A DNA stretch of 64,000 nt from Mycobacterium numidiamassiliense (GTDB lineage: Bacteria > Actinomycetota > Actinomycetes > Mycobacteriales > Mycobacteriaceae). Position 1 is the stretch's first letter; every line of letters starts with the position of its first letter. The stretch lies in contig NZ_FUEZ01000003.1 of NCBI RefSeq assembly GCF_900157365.1, forward strand, positions 1,054,001-1,118,000, read 5' to 3'. A model generated the notes under the pieces. That model saw nothing but the letters and a program-made list of their open reading frames with translations, was not told the DNA's origin and ran no database searches. Both the position numbers and the translations under genes were made by a program. Of this stretch, positions 1-8,696 are shown one piece after another.

Positions 1-163
1 GCGGCTGCTCGTCGACCCCGACGACCGCGGCCAGATACGACAGGTAGCCGGGCACCAGCGGCACTACGCACGGCGACGCAAACGACACCAGACCGGCCAG
101 CAGGCACACGCCCAGTGCCACCAGAAGCGGTCCGGCGGCGGCGATCTGGGTGAACTGGTTCAT
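1..163 (-). CDS. ccdA: CcdA-type cytochrome c biogenesis membrane protein (N-terminal part only)
   Basis: Only the first 54 codons are in the window; the rest lies beyond base 1. The translation starts MNQFTQIAAAG, followed by a hydrophobic segment and the motif SFASPCVVPLVPGYL, the Cys-Pro signature of the first membrane helix of CcdA/DsbD transmembrane proteins. These carry electrons from cytoplasmic thioredoxin across the membrane to extracytoplasmic thiol proteins used in cytochrome c maturation. The ATG overlaps the stop of the upstream thioredoxin-like lipoprotein gene by ATGA, so the two are translationally coupled and the lipoprotein is its likely redox partner. Matches Rv0527 in synteny. 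Confidence 0.85.
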   Translation of the reverse strand, partial: MNQFTQIAAAGPLLVALGVCLLAGLVSFASPCVVPLVPGYLSYLAAVVGVDEQP

Positions 164-762
164 TGACCCGGTTCCCGGGCCAGCCGCTGGACCACGGGCT
201 GTAGATCGGCGGCGAGCAGTTCGCGCAGGAACACCGCGGCCACCCGGTGCTGGCGGTCCAGCACCAGCGTGGACGGGATCACGGTGGTGGGGTACTTGCC
301 GCCGAAGGCGATCAGGGTGCGCATCGCCGGGTCGAAGATCGACGGGAACGTCACCCCGCGGTCGTCGATGAAGTCCAGCGCGGCCTGGCGGTTGTTGTCA
401 CGGACGTCGATGCCCAGGAAGGACACCCCGGAGGCCCGGGTGGCGTCGTACACCTGCTGCAGCTGGCTGACCTCGGCCCGGCACGGGCCACACCACTGCC
501 CCCAGACGTTGATGACCACGACGTTGCCGGCGAAGATCGGGTCGTCCAGCGACCGCGGGTGCGCCGGGTCGGCCAGATCCGGCCCGGACAGCGGGCCGGG
601 GTGGCTACGGCTGGCGGGCGGGTCGTAGTAGAGGTCGGTTTTGCCTCCGGGCGAGACGAATTCGAAGGTGCCGCCCTGCGCGACGGCGTCGCGACCGGAG
701 CAACCTGACAGCAACCCGGACACCACCACTGCCCCGGCGAGGGCCAGCCGAAACGTGCTCAA
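160..762 (-). CDS. Thioredoxin-like (TlpA/ResA-type) lipoprotein
   Basis: A 200-residue exported thiol-disulfide oxidoreductase. I chose the TTG at 762 because it overlaps the TGA of the upstream phosphatase gene (TTGA) and puts a signal peptide at the N-terminus, with lipobox LLSGC and lipidated Cys21. The thioredoxin active site WCGPC is at residues 90-94, followed by a TlpA/AlkA-like fold ending in a conserved TTVIPSTLVLD strand. Proteins of this type sit on the outer face of the membrane and reduce apocytochrome c, receiving electrons from CcdA, whose gene follows with a 4-base overlap. A longer reading from 927 would lie inside the neighbouring gene and adds no recognisable sequence. Equivalent of Rv0526. 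Confidence 0.88.
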   Translation of the reverse strand: MSTFRLALAGAVVVSGLLSGCSGRDAVAQGGTFEFVSPGGKTDLYYDPPASRSHPGPLSGPDLADPAHPRSLDDPIFAGNVVVINVWGQWCGPCRAEVSQLQQVYDATRASGVSFLGIDVRDNNRQAALDFIDDRGVTFPSIFDPAMRTLIAFGGKYPTTVIPSTLVLDRQHRVAAVFLRELLAADLQPVVQRLAREPGQ

Positions 763-1367
763 GCGACCACCGGTTCGAAGTACTCGACGTCGACGAGGCG
801 ATCGCCCTCGTACACCAGGGTGGTCACGGAGGCCAGGCCGCATTCCCGTCGCCGCGGGTCGTGCCACAGCCGCTTGCCGGTCAGATGCAGCCGCAACGTC
901 CACACCGGCAGCTGATGGCTGACGCACACCACCTCATGACCGGCGGCACGGGCGCGCGCCTTGTCCACCGCGGTCCTCATCCGGTCCGCGATCTCGACAT
1001 AGGGCTCGCCCCACGACGGGGTGAACGGGTTGCGCAGCTGCCACCAGAAGCGCGGGTCCCGCCAGGCGCCGTCGCCCGGGCCCATGCGCTTGCCCTCGAA
1101 GAAGTTGGCCGATTCGATCAGGTCGGGGTCGGCGTCCACGGGCAGGCCGTGCTCGGCGGCGATGAATCCGGCCGTTTCCTGGGCCCGCTCCAGCGGCGAG
1201 GCGATGACGGCGACGACGTCGCGGTTCCCCAGCGCCTCTGCCACCGCGGCCGCCTGCGCTTTCCCCTTGTCGGACAAGCGAAATCCGGGCAGTCGTCCGT
1301 ACAGGATGCCGTCGGGGTTGTACACCTCGCCGTGTCGCATCACATGGACCCGGGTCTGTTCGGCCAT
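759..1367 (-). CDS. Histidine phosphatase / phosphoglycerate mutase-like protein
   Basis: 202 residues. The histidine-phosphatase signature MRHGEVYNP at residues 10-18 supplies the phosphorylated His, and the second conserved His lies in CVSHQLPVW near residue 161. The branch includes cofactor-dependent mutases and broad phosphatases; the substrate cannot be told from sequence. The start overlaps the stop of hemL by one base (TGATG), and its own stop overlaps the next gene, so it is the second gene of a tight hemL-phosphatase-thioredoxin-ccdA operon. Equivalent of Rv0525. Confidence 0.88.
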   Translation of the reverse strand: MAEQTRVHVMRHGEVYNPDGILYGRLPGFRLSDKGKAQAAAVAEALGNRDVVAVIASPLERAQETAGFIAAEHGLPVDADPDLIESANFFEGKRMGPGDGAWRDPRFWWQLRNPFTPSWGEPYVEIADRMRTAVDKARARAAGHEVVCVSHQLPVWTLRLHLTGKRLWHDPRRRECGLASVTTLVYEGDRLVDVEYFEPVVA

Positions 1368-2710
1368 CAGGGCCTGCCCTCCTGAGTGGCATTCGCGGCC
1401 GCACGGGCCGCACCGGGCAGCGCGTCGGCGATACGGTCAAAAGCGTTGTCATCCAATGCCGTTGAAACAAACCAGGCTTCGAAGGCGCTGCACGGCGGGT
1501 ACACGCCCGCGTCGAGCAGGGCATGGAAGAACGGTGGGTAGCGCCACGTCTGGCTGCCGCGCGCGGACGCGAAGTCGGTGACCGGCCTGTCGCTGAAGAA
1601 TACGCTGAGCATGTTGCCACCCCGCGGAATCTGATGTGGTACACCAGCATTCGTCAAGGCTTCGGAGAACAGCCCGGCGAGGCGGTCAGCGTTGGCGTCC
1701 AGCGCGGCGTAGGCCGCGTCGTCCGCGTTGCGCAGCGTGGCCAGCCCGGCGGCCACCGCCACCGGATTGCCCGACAATGTACCGGCCTGATACACCGGGC
1801 CCAGCGGAGCAAGCCGCTCCATCACCTCGGCCCGTCCGCCGAACGCGGCGGCCGGCAGCCCGCCGCTCATCACCTTGCCGAAGGTGAACAGGTCAGCGGC
1901 GACCGGATCGATTCCATGCCAGCCACTTCGGCTGACCCGGAAACCCGTCATCACCTCGTCGATGATCAGCAGCGCACCGTGTTCGGCGGTGACGGCGCGC
2001 AGCGCCGCGTTGTAGCCCGGCGCGGGCGGGACGACGCCCATGTTGCCGGGGCTGGCCTCCGTGATGACCGCGGCGATCTGGTCGCCGAACTGGGCGAAGG
2101 TCTGCCGTACAGCATCGATATCGTTGTAGGGCAACACAATCGTGTCGGCCGCGGCGGCACCGGTCACCCCGGGCGAGGACGGCAGACCCAGCGTCGCCAC
2201 CCCCGAGCCGGCGTCGGCGAGCAGCGCGTCCACGTGGCCGTGGTAGCAGCCGGAGAACTTGACGATCTTGGCCCGGCCGGTGAACCCGCGGGCCAGCCGC
2301 ACCGCGCTCATGGTGGCCTCGGTGCCGGAGTTCACCAGCCGGATCCGCTCGACCGGAGCCACCCGGTCGATGATCTCGCGGGCCAGCTGGATTTCTGTCG
2401 GGGTGGGCGCGCCGAACGACAGCCCGGCGGCGGCGGCCTTGGCGACCGCGTCGACCACGGCCGGGTGCGCGTGGCCCAGGATCATCGGGCCCCACGAGCA
2501 CACCAAGTCGACGTAGCGGTTGCCGTCGGCGTCGGTGAGCCAGCAGCCGCGCGCCTCGGTGATGAACCGCGGCGTGCCACCGACCGCGGTAAAGGCCCGC
2601 ACGGGCGAGTTCACCCCGCCCGGAATCACCGCGCACGCCTCGTCGAAAAGCCTCGCCGAGACGGTGACGGCTCCCCTGGCCGCAGCGGGGGCCTGATCAG
2701 TGCTGCCCAT
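1367..2710 (-). CDS. hemL: Glutamate-1-semialdehyde 2,1-aminomutase
   Basis: 447 residues, a PLP enzyme that converts glutamate-1-semialdehyde to 5-aminolevulinate in the C5 route to haem. Visible motifs: [18 protein letters not shown] (cofactor binding), DEVMTGFR at 251-258 (Asp to the pyridine nitrogen) and [12 protein letters not shown] with the Schiff-base Lys279. The ATG at 2710 (MGSTDQ) gives the usual family length; upstream in-frame sequence is arginine-rich and unconvincing. It works directly after HemA, encoded about 20 kb away on the same strand. It leads the hemL-phosphatase-thioredoxin-ccdA operon, linking haem supply to cytochrome c assembly. Confidence 0.96.
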   Translation of the reverse strand: MGSTDQAPAAARGAVTVSARLFDEACAVIPGGVNSPVRAFTAVGGTPRFITEARGCWLTDADGNRYVDLVCSWGPMILGHAHPAVVDAVAKAAAAGLSFGAPTPTEIQLAREIIDRVAPVERIRLVNSGTEATMSAVRLARGFTGRAKIVKFSGCYHGHVDALLADAGSGVATLGLPSSPGVTGAAAADTIVLPYNDIDAVRQTFAQFGDQIAAVITEASPGNMGVVPPAPGYNAALRAVTAEHGALLIIDEVMTGFRVSRSGWHGIDPVAADLFTFGKVMSGGLPAAAFGGRAEVMERLAPLGPVYQAGTLSGNPVAVAAGLATLRNADDAAYAALDANADRLAGLFSEALTNAGVPHQIPRGGNMLSVFFSDRPVTDFASARGSQTWRYPPFFHALLDAGVYPPCSAFEAWFVSTALDDNAFDRIADALPGAARAAANATQEGRP

Positions 2711-2766
2711 GAAGACCAGTGTTCCAGCCTTGGCAACGCGATCAACTACAGGGTGTAAGAGTTCGG

Positions 2767-3339
2767 CTACTCCTGCGCGGCGTGGATCACGGCGTCGACG
2801 ATGTGACGGATGCGCTGCGCCGCCTGCTCGGGGTCGGGTTGGCCGGCGTCGAGCCAGGCGATGACGGCGTCCGTGGTCAGCGCCGGTAGCAGCGCCGCCG
2901 CCCAGCTGCGCCATCGCTCGTCGACGACCTCGGCGAGGTTGCGACGGGCGATCTCGGTCGCCGCTGATTGATGAGCCTCGATGACGTCGGAGAATTCCGG
3001 TTCACGCGGGGCGTAGCGGAAGAGCAGCCGGAAGGCGGCGGGATCGGCGGCTGCGGCCCGCAGCAGCGCGGGGATGCTGGTGTCGTCGAACGCGTCCGTG
3101 CCGACGACGTCGCGCAGCCGGTCGCCGGCGGATTCCAGGACCGCCCGGTAGAGGTCGGCCTTGGACGCGAAGTGCCGGTAGACGATGACGGGAGTCACGC
3201 CGGCCTCGGCGGCGATGACGTCGAGGCCGGTGTCGGCGAAGCCCGCGCGGGCGAACGCCCGAGTCGCGGCGCCGAGGATCTGCTCACGCCGTTGCGCGCG
3301 GGGCATCCGCCGTGTCGGCACAGATTTGGTCGTGGTCAC
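2767..3339 (-). CDS. TetR-family transcriptional regulator
   Basis: 190 residues from a GTG at 3339, which has AAGAAGGA about 8 bases upstream. The N-terminal helix-turn-helix (residues about 15-60) includes [17 protein letters not shown] and [16 protein letters not shown], typical of TetR/AcrR. The C-terminal half is the variable ligand domain, so the inducer is unknown. It is divergent from the cytochrome P450 gene with 76 bases between the starts, and that gap holds two overlapping perfect inverted repeats. This arrangement suggests it represses itself and the P450. An ATG at 3306 is a possible later start. Confidence 0.85.
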   Translation of the reverse strand: MTTTKSVPTRRMPRAQRREQILGAATRAFARAGFADTGLDVIAAEAGVTPVIVYRHFASKADLYRAVLESAGDRLRDVVGTDAFDDTSIPALLRAAAADPAAFRLLFRYAPREPEFSDVIEAHQSAATEIARRNLAEVVDERWRSWAAALLPALTTDAVIAWLDAGQPDPEQAAQRIRHIVDAVIHAAQE

Positions 3340-3357
3340 CCGCAAATCCTTCTTGTC

Positions 3358-3382
3358 AAAGCTAGAGTTTACAACTAGCTTT
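3358..3382. promoter_or_regulatory. Inverted repeat, probable TetR operator 1
   Basis: Arms AAAGCTAG (3358-3365) and CTAGCTTT (3375-3382) are perfect reverse complements across a 9-base spacer. The site lies between the divergent TetR and P450 starts in an AT-rich patch that stands out from the GC-rich surroundings, as expected for a local repressor's operator. Binding is inferred. Confidence 0.65.
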
Positions 3383-3403
3383 GTATATGTCTGATTATAC
3401 AAA
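3380..3403. promoter_or_regulatory. Inverted repeat, probable TetR operator 2
   Basis: Arms TTTGTATA (3380-3387) and TATACAAA (3396-3403) are perfect reverse complements across 8 bases. It shares three bases with operator 1 and ends 12 bases before the P450 start codon, so a bound protein would block P450 transcription or initiation. TATACAAA-type sequence could also be the -10 region. Confidence 0.6.
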
Positions 3404-3415
3404 TGCATTGGAGGC

Positions 3416-4612
3416 GTGGTGGCCACGTCAGTCCAACTACCGCAATTGCCGTTCCGACACACGCACCCGCTCGAGACGGCGCCCGCGCTGCGCCAACTCC
3501 GGTCGCTCGGCACGGTGCATCGAGTGCGCACCCCGGTGGGCCACGAGGCCTGGCTGATCACCGGCTACGCCCAGGTGCGCGAGCTGCTCGACGACCCCAG
3601 GCTGGGCCGCTCGCACCCGCGGCCCGAGACCGCCGCGCGCAGCGGCGAATCGGCGCTGTTCGGCGGTCCGCTGGGCGACTTCGACACCGAAACAGCCGAC
3701 CACACGCGGATGCGCGCCCTGCTGCAGCCGCACTTCTCCCCCAGGCACCTGCGCGGCCTGGCACCCAGGGTGGAGGCGCTGACCGCGGGGCTCCTCGACG
3801 ACCTGGACGAGGCGGGCTCGCCGGCCGACCTGCACGCCGCGCTGGCGCTGCCGCTGCCCATCCTGGTGATCTGCGAATTGCTCGGGGTGCCCTACGCCGA
3901 TCGCGACCAGTTCCGACAGTGGACGGACGACACCGCCAACGTCTGCGACCGTGCCCGGTCGGAACGCGGACTGGCCGAGCTCTATCGCTACGGCCTCGAG
4001 CTGGTCAAGCACAAACGCGCGCATCCGGGTGACGATGTGATGTCGAGGCTGTGCGCCACCGACGGGGTCTCCGACGAGGAGGCCGCCACCCGTTCCATGC
4101 ATCTGTTGTTCGCCGGGCACGAGACGACCGTGGTCCAGATCGGCTGGGGCGTGCTCCTGCTGCTGTCCAATCCCGTTAGGTGGCAAGAACTTTCGGACAA
4201 CCCGGAGTTGATTCCCCATGCGGTCGAGGAACTCTTGCGGGCCTCGACCCGCGGCGGCGCCGGCGTCGCGGGCATTCCGCGATACGCCCGTGCGGACTTC
4301 CGGATCGAAGGGGTCACGATCCGGGCAGGCGACCTGGTGCTGCTGGACATCGGATCCGCCAATCACGATCCGGCGGCCTTCGCCGAGCCGGACGCGGTCG
4401 ATCTCGGGCGCGCGCAGACGGCGCACCTGACCTTCGGGTACGGGGCGCGTTACTGCCTCGGCGCCCCGTTGGCGCGCATCGAGCTCAAAACCGTATTCGC
4501 GCAACTGATTCCGCGATTTCCGTCGATGCGGCTGGCGGTCGACTGTGCGACCCTGACGGCGCGCGACGACGTGCTGGCCGGCGGGCTTGGTGAACTGCCC
4601 GTGACTTGGTGA
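3416..4612 (+). CDS. Cytochrome P450
   Basis: 398 residues, a soluble bacterial P450 monooxygenase. Diagnostic motifs: I-helix oxygen-activation sequence AGHETT at 233-238, a PHAVEELLR segment at 267-275, and haem-binding FGYGARYCLG at 340-349 with the thiolate ligand Cys347. The K-helix ExxR is not obvious in its classical place and should be checked by alignment. GTG codons at 3416 and 3419 follow GGAGG closely; the second has better spacing. No ferredoxin or reductase gene is adjacent. The substrate is unknown; control by the divergent TetR gene is likely. I know of no P450 at this place in the M. tuberculosis order, so it looks like an insertion after hemL. Confidence 0.92.
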   Translation: MVATSVQLPQLPFRHTHPLETAPALRQLRSLGTVHRVRTPVGHEAWLITGYAQVRELLDDPRLGRSHPRPETAARSGESALFGGPLGDFDTETADHTRMRALLQPHFSPRHLRGLAPRVEALTAGLLDDLDEAGSPADLHAALALPLPILVICELLGVPYADRDQFRQWTDDTANVCDRARSERGLAELYRYGLELVKHKRAHPGDDVMSRLCATDGVSDEEAATRSMHLLFAGHETTVVQIGWGVLLLLSNPVRWQELSDNPELIPHAVEELLRASTRGGAGVAGIPRYARADFRIEGVTIRAGDLVLLDIGSANHDPAAFAEPDAVDLGRAQTAHLTFGYGARYCLGAPLARIELKTVFAQLIPRFPSMRLAVDCATLTARDDVLAGGLGELPVTW

Positions 4613-4697
4613 AACCCAACGGACGTGGGGGCAAAGACATGCCGACAACCGGGGAATGCGGGTTGAGTGAGCCGGGTCCGGCGAGTTGGATGGTGGT

Positions 4698-5093
4698 ATG
4701 CAACTTCCACAAGGCCTGGCCCGCTTCAACCGGCACGTGACCAATCCCATTCAGAAGCTGTGGGCCGGCTGGGCCCCATCGTTCGCCATCATCGAGCACA
4801 AAGGCCGCAAGTCCGGCAAGGAGTTCAGCACGCCGGTCAGCGCGTTCAACGCCACCGTCGACGGCAAGCCCGGCATCGCGGTGCTGCTGACCTACGGCCC
4901 GGACCGCGACTGGCTGAAGAACCTCAAGGCGGCCGGCGGTGGACAGATGCGCCGCCACGGCAAGACGTTCGGCATCACCAACCCGCAGGTCGTCACCCGC
5001 GACGAGGCGGCCGAGCACGTGAGCAGCGGGACGCGGCGCGTGTTCGGGCGACTGCCGTTCGAGCAGGCGGTGCTGTTCAGCAAGACGCCCTAG
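4698..5093 (+). CDS. Nitroreductase-family (deazaflavin-dependent type) small protein
   Basis: 131 residues from the ATG at 4698, the same length I recall for Rv0523c. The pattern NPIQKLWAGW, HKGRKSGKEFSTPV and YGPDRDWLKNLKAAGGG is typical of the actinobacterial split-barrel F420-dependent (Ddn-like) family, in which the GRKSG segment contacts the cofactor phosphate. Such proteins reduce quinones, nitro compounds or other substrates with F420H2, but this subfamily's substrate is unknown. Its end overlaps the convergent permease gene by 17 bases. A TTG four codons upstream is a possible alternative start. Confidence 0.75.
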   Translation: MQLPQGLARFNRHVTNPIQKLWAGWAPSFAIIEHKGRKSGKEFSTPVSAFNATVDGKPGIAVLLTYGPDRDWLKNLKAAGGGQMRRHGKTFGITNPQVVTRDEAAEHVSSGTRRVFGRLPFEQAVLFSKTP

Positions 5094-6426
5094 CGCGTCG
5101 GGCGCGGCCGACCAAGTACAACCCGATCACCACCGCCCAGGACAACAGCGACAGCCACAGCTGGCTGCGCGCCGAGCGGTCGAACGCCATCTGCACCAGC
5201 ACGGCGGTGATCCCGGCCAGCGTGAGAATCGACAGCACCGGGAAGAACCACATTTTCAGCGCAAGCTCGTCGTCGGGGGTACGGCGGCGCAGCACGATCT
5301 GCGACAAAGCGATCAACCAGTAGACGAACAAGATGATGGCGCCCGAGGAGTTGAGCAGGAACAGGAACACCGTGCGCGGCGCCAGCCAGGACATCAGCAC
5401 GCAGCCGAAACCGATCGCCGACGAGAACAGGATCGCGGCCGACGGCACTCCGCGGCGGCTGAGCTTGACCAGCGCCTTGGGTGCCTGGTCGCGGTCGGCG
5501 AGCACGAACAGCATCCGGGACGCCGTGTACAGGCCGGAGTTCAGGCAGGACAGCACCGCCGTGAGCACCACGGCATTCATGGCCTCATCCGCGCCGGCCA
5601 GACCCATGTGTTTGAACGCCGCGACGTACGGCGAGGAGCCCAGCTCCACCGAGTTCCACGGCAGGATCACCACGAGCAGAAAAACCGACCCGACGTAGAA
5701 GATCGCGATACGAGCGACCACCGATCTGGTCGCTCGCCGCACCGCAAGCACGGGGTCGCGGCTTTCGGCCGCGGCGACGGTGACGATCTCGGCCCCCACC
5801 ATCGAAAAGATCACCACCACAATGGCGGCGAACACCGCACCAACGCCTTTCGGGAAGAACCCGCCCTGCGCCGTCAGGTTGGCGAACCCGCCGTGATGAC
5901 CGGGCCACAGCCCGAGGATGAACGCCGCGCCGATGCCGAGAAACGCGACGATGGTCGCGACTTTGATTCCGGCGAACCAGAATTCGAACTCGCCGAACGA
6001 CGACACCGAGAACAGGTTCGTCGCGGTCATCAGCACCATCAGGCACAGCGAGAGTAGCCACAGCGGCGCGTGGAACCAGTAGTTGAGCACTTTTCCGCCG
6101 GCGACGGCTTCGAACCCGACGACGATCACCCAGAAGTACCAGTACAGCCAGCCGACGGAGAAGCCCGCCCAGCCACCGAGTGCGGTGGCCGCGTAGTCGG
6201 CGAACGATCCCGTCGACGGGTTCGCGGCGGCCATCTCGCCGAGCATGCGCATCACCAAGACGACCAGCAGACCGCATAGCGCGTAGGTCAGGAACGCGGC
6301 GGGCCCGGTGTCTTTGATCACCACGCCGGATCCGACGAACAATCCCGCTCCGATCACGCCGCCGAGCGCGATCATACTGAGCTGTCGCTGGGAAAGGCCT
6401 TGCCGCAGCTGCGAAGTGCTAGCCAT
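5077..6426 (-). CDS. gabP: Amino-acid permease (APC family, GabP-like)
   Basis: 449 residues, about 12 predicted membrane helices. The N-terminal LSMIALGGVIGAGLFVGSG is the substrate-binding first-helix signature of amino-acid/GABA permeases in the APC superfamily. The ATG at 6426 has a strong AGGAGGTGG ribosome-binding site 8 bases upstream. It imports an amino acid (GABA or another; not decidable here) by proton symport. Synteny matches Rv0522, named gabP. Upstream lies a decayed methyltransferase gene, so any former co-transcription has lost its partner. Confidence 0.85.
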   Translation of the reverse strand: MASTSQLRQGLSQRQLSMIALGGVIGAGLFVGSGVVIKDTGPAAFLTYALCGLLVVLVMRMLGEMAAANPSTGSFADYAATALGGWAGFSVGWLYWYFWVIVVGFEAVAGGKVLNYWFHAPLWLLSLCLMVLMTATNLFSVSSFGEFEFWFAGIKVATIVAFLGIGAAFILGLWPGHHGGFANLTAQGGFFPKGVGAVFAAIVVVIFSMVGAEIVTVAAAESRDPVLAVRRATRSVVARIAIFYVGSVFLLVVILPWNSVELGSSPYVAAFKHMGLAGADEAMNAVVLTAVLSCLNSGLYTASRMLFVLADRDQAPKALVKLSRRGVPSAAILFSSAIGFGCVLMSWLAPRTVFLFLLNSSGAIILFVYWLIALSQIVLRRRTPDDELALKMWFFPVLSILTLAGITAVLVQMAFDRSARSQLWLSLLSWAVVIGLYLVGRARRARASC

Positions 6427-6531
6427 GACTAGCCACCTCCTGGGCCTTGGCCGTGCCTGCGACCTGATACTGGTCACTAACCCCAACACACCGTCGAGCG
6501 GGGCACCACCCGGGCACCCCTCGGACCGTGG

Positions 6532-7268
6532 TCAGTCCAGGCGGCTGGCAACCACGGACCACACCGCACGGTGCACCAGGTGGTCTTCCAGCAGGGGGTC
6601 GATAACGCCGAGCCGATGCACCAGCGGTCGCATCCGCTCCAGGATCTCGCCCTAATGCTCTGACGCGAATGTCTTCATGGCGTCGAACGTCTCCTTGAGG
6701 AAGCGGGCCTGATAGGTCGTGCTGCCCAGGTAGTCGATGCGCCATCCGCTGGCACCGAGAACCCGCTCGAAGTTGTCGGCGGGTATAGCTGTCCACTGCA
6801 GTCCGTTGACGTTGTCCGGGCTGAACTCGAACATGTACAAACGCGCCCCGGGTTTGGTGCCGGTGCAGCGCCTGCGCGTACCGCGTCTGGATGTCCTCGT
6901 CATTCAAAACACGTGATAGAACGCGCTGTCCACCACGGTGTCGAATCGGCCCTCGAAACCTTCCAGCCTGGTGGCGTCGCCCACCTGGAAATCGACCGGC
7001 ACCCCTGCTCGCTCGGCGTTGTGCTTGGCGCGCTCGATGGCCGACGGCGAATCATCGATCCCTGTTGCCGAATATCCTTGCGCTGCAAAATGAATAGCGT
7101 GGTAGCCGGGACTGTACCGGGATCGAGCACCTCACCGCGGATCCCGCCGTAGGCCACAAGTTGCTGCACTGCCGGCTGCGGGCCGCCGATATCCCAGGGG
7201 ATCCGCCTGTCGGTGTGCTCCGCCTGGTCGTGGAGCTGTTCGAAACCGGCGCCGTTCGCGTCAGTCAT
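6532..7268 (-). pseudogene. Decayed SAM-dependent methyltransferase gene
   Basis: The reading starts at ATG 7268 (MTDANGAGFEQLHDQ) and reaches the SAM-binding segment GEVLDPGT, then frameshifts near 7100-7110. The next frame continues GYHAIHFAAQGYSATGIDD to YHVF and stops at TGA 6906-6904. A third frame carries NDEDIQTRYAQALHR until a further shift near 6865, after which TKPGARLYMFEFSPDN follows. An in-frame TAG at 6654-6652 interrupts that frame, which otherwise runs on to SVVASRLD and TGA at 6534-6532. Three frameshifts plus one nonsense codon mean no working enzyme. The corresponding Rv0520/Rv0521 are also annotated as fragments in M. tuberculosis. Confidence 0.85.
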
Positions 7269-7359
7269 TGTGTTCTCGCTTCCCTGTCACTGCTGACGGG
7301 GCACGGCAATCTTCGTAGTGCAGCCTACTGAGAAGCGCGATTTTCTACTGCGGGTCAGC

Positions 7360-8694
7360 TCACAGATACAGGTCGCGCTCGCGCAGGAGCGACGTCGCGA
7401 CCACGCTAATCACTGCCGTCCCAACCAAATACCCGCATGCCAGCCACGGCGCGCCATGCTGGGCCGCGATCAGCGCGGTCAAAATCATCGGGGTCACGCC
7501 CGAGGCGTAGATCCCGGAGAACTGGTAGACGAACGACAGTCCGGTGTAGCGGCTTCGGGTCGGATACAACGACGAGAAAAGCGTGCCCTGGGCGCCGTAG
7601 AAAAGCGCGTGCACGACGCCGAACACGACGACCATCGCCAGGCCGAACAGGACCAGGTTCTTGCTCCCGAACAGCGCGAACACCGGGAACGTGGCCAGGC
7701 CGTAGAGGACCACACCCGCCAGGTACACCCGCCGAGGCCCGAAGCGGTCGGACAGCACACCCGATACGGGTAGCAGCACGGCCATCACCAGCGCGGCGAT
7801 CGTCACCACGAGCAGGACGGGCACCTTGTGAAAGCCCAGCGCCCCAGTGGCGTAGCTGATGGCGAACACACCCCAGGTGTTGAATGCTGAGCCCTCGGCC
7901 CAGCGGGCCAGCAGCCCGAGCAGCGTATTGCGCCTGGCGCGAGCCCCGCGGAAGATGTCGCGGACCGGCACGGTGGAGGCCGCCTCGATGTCACGCAGCT
8001 CCTGAAATGCCGGCGTTTCGTCGACCTTCAGCCGCACCACGATTCCGACGGCCACCAGCACCAGGCTCAGCAGGAACGCGATGCGCCAGCCGTAGGCCAG
8101 AAAATCCGCCGAGCCCAACGCAACCTGTAGGTAGGCGAAAATCCCGGTTCCCAGCGCCAGTCCGAGGGCCAGGCCGATCTGCGGGATCGCGCCGTATCGG
8201 CCACGTCGGTCTCCCGGGCTGTGTTCGACGGCCAGCAGCACCGCGCCGCCCCACTCGCCGCCCAGCGCGAAGCCCTGCAGTATCCGCAGCACCAGGAGCA
8301 GCACCGGCGCCCATATCCCGATCTGTGCGGCGCTCGGCAATACCCCGATGAGGGCCGTCGCGAAGCCCATGATCAGCATGGTCAGCGCCAGGCTGCGCTT
8401 GCGGCCGATCCGGTCGCCGATGTGGCCGAAGACCAGGCCCCCGACCGGCCGCATGACGAACCCGACGGCGAAGGTCGCGAACGCCAGCAGGGTTCCCACG
8501 AACGAGCTGGCATTGGGGAAGAACAGCTTGTTGAACACCAGCCCGGCGGCGGTGGCGTAGAGGAAGAAGTCGTACCACTCCACCGTGGTGCCGAGCAGGC
8601 TCGCGGTGACGACGGTGCGCAGCCGCCGGCGCCGATCGGCGTCGGTTTCGTCCAGGCTGTCGGCCGCCGCGGGTGCGGGCAGCGTGGTCGACAT
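7360..8694 (-). CDS. MHS-type major facilitator transporter
   Basis: 444 residues, about 12 predicted membrane helices. TTVEWYDFFLYATAAGLVF near the N-terminus and GHIGDRIGRKRSL in the loop between helices 2 and 3 are signatures of the metabolite:H+ symporter branch of the MFS, which imports organic acids, osmolytes and related compounds. The ATG at 8694 lies 2 bases after the stop of the flavin monooxygenase gene, so the pair is one transcription unit and the transporter probably imports the monooxygenase's sulfur-containing or related substrate. That link is inference from the operon. Confidence 0.87.
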   Translation of the reverse strand: MSTTLPAPAAADSLDETDADRRRRLRTVVTASLLGTTVEWYDFFLYATAAGLVFNKLFFPNASSFVGTLLAFATFAVGFVMRPVGGLVFGHIGDRIGRKRSLALTMLIMGFATALIGVLPSAAQIGIWAPVLLLVLRILQGFALGGEWGGAVLLAVEHSPGDRRGRYGAIPQIGLALGLALGTGIFAYLQVALGSADFLAYGWRIAFLLSLVLVAVGIVVRLKVDETPAFQELRDIEAASTVPVRDIFRGARARRNTLLGLLARWAEGSAFNTWGVFAISYATGALGFHKVPVLLVVTIAALVMAVLLPVSGVLSDRFGPRRVYLAGVVLYGLATFPVFALFGSKNLVLFGLAMVVVFGVVHALFYGAQGTLFSSLYPTRSRYTGLSFVYQFSGIYASGVTPMILTALIAAQHGAPWLACGYLVGTAVISVVATSLLRERDLYL

Positions 8695-8696
8695 GG

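Noticed and set aside
1523..2758. Long open frame (411 codons) opposite hemL
   Set aside because: It lies antisense to a strongly supported hemL, its translation is Arg/Gly/His-rich, and it has no recognisable domain. Such frames are common opposite GC-rich genes.
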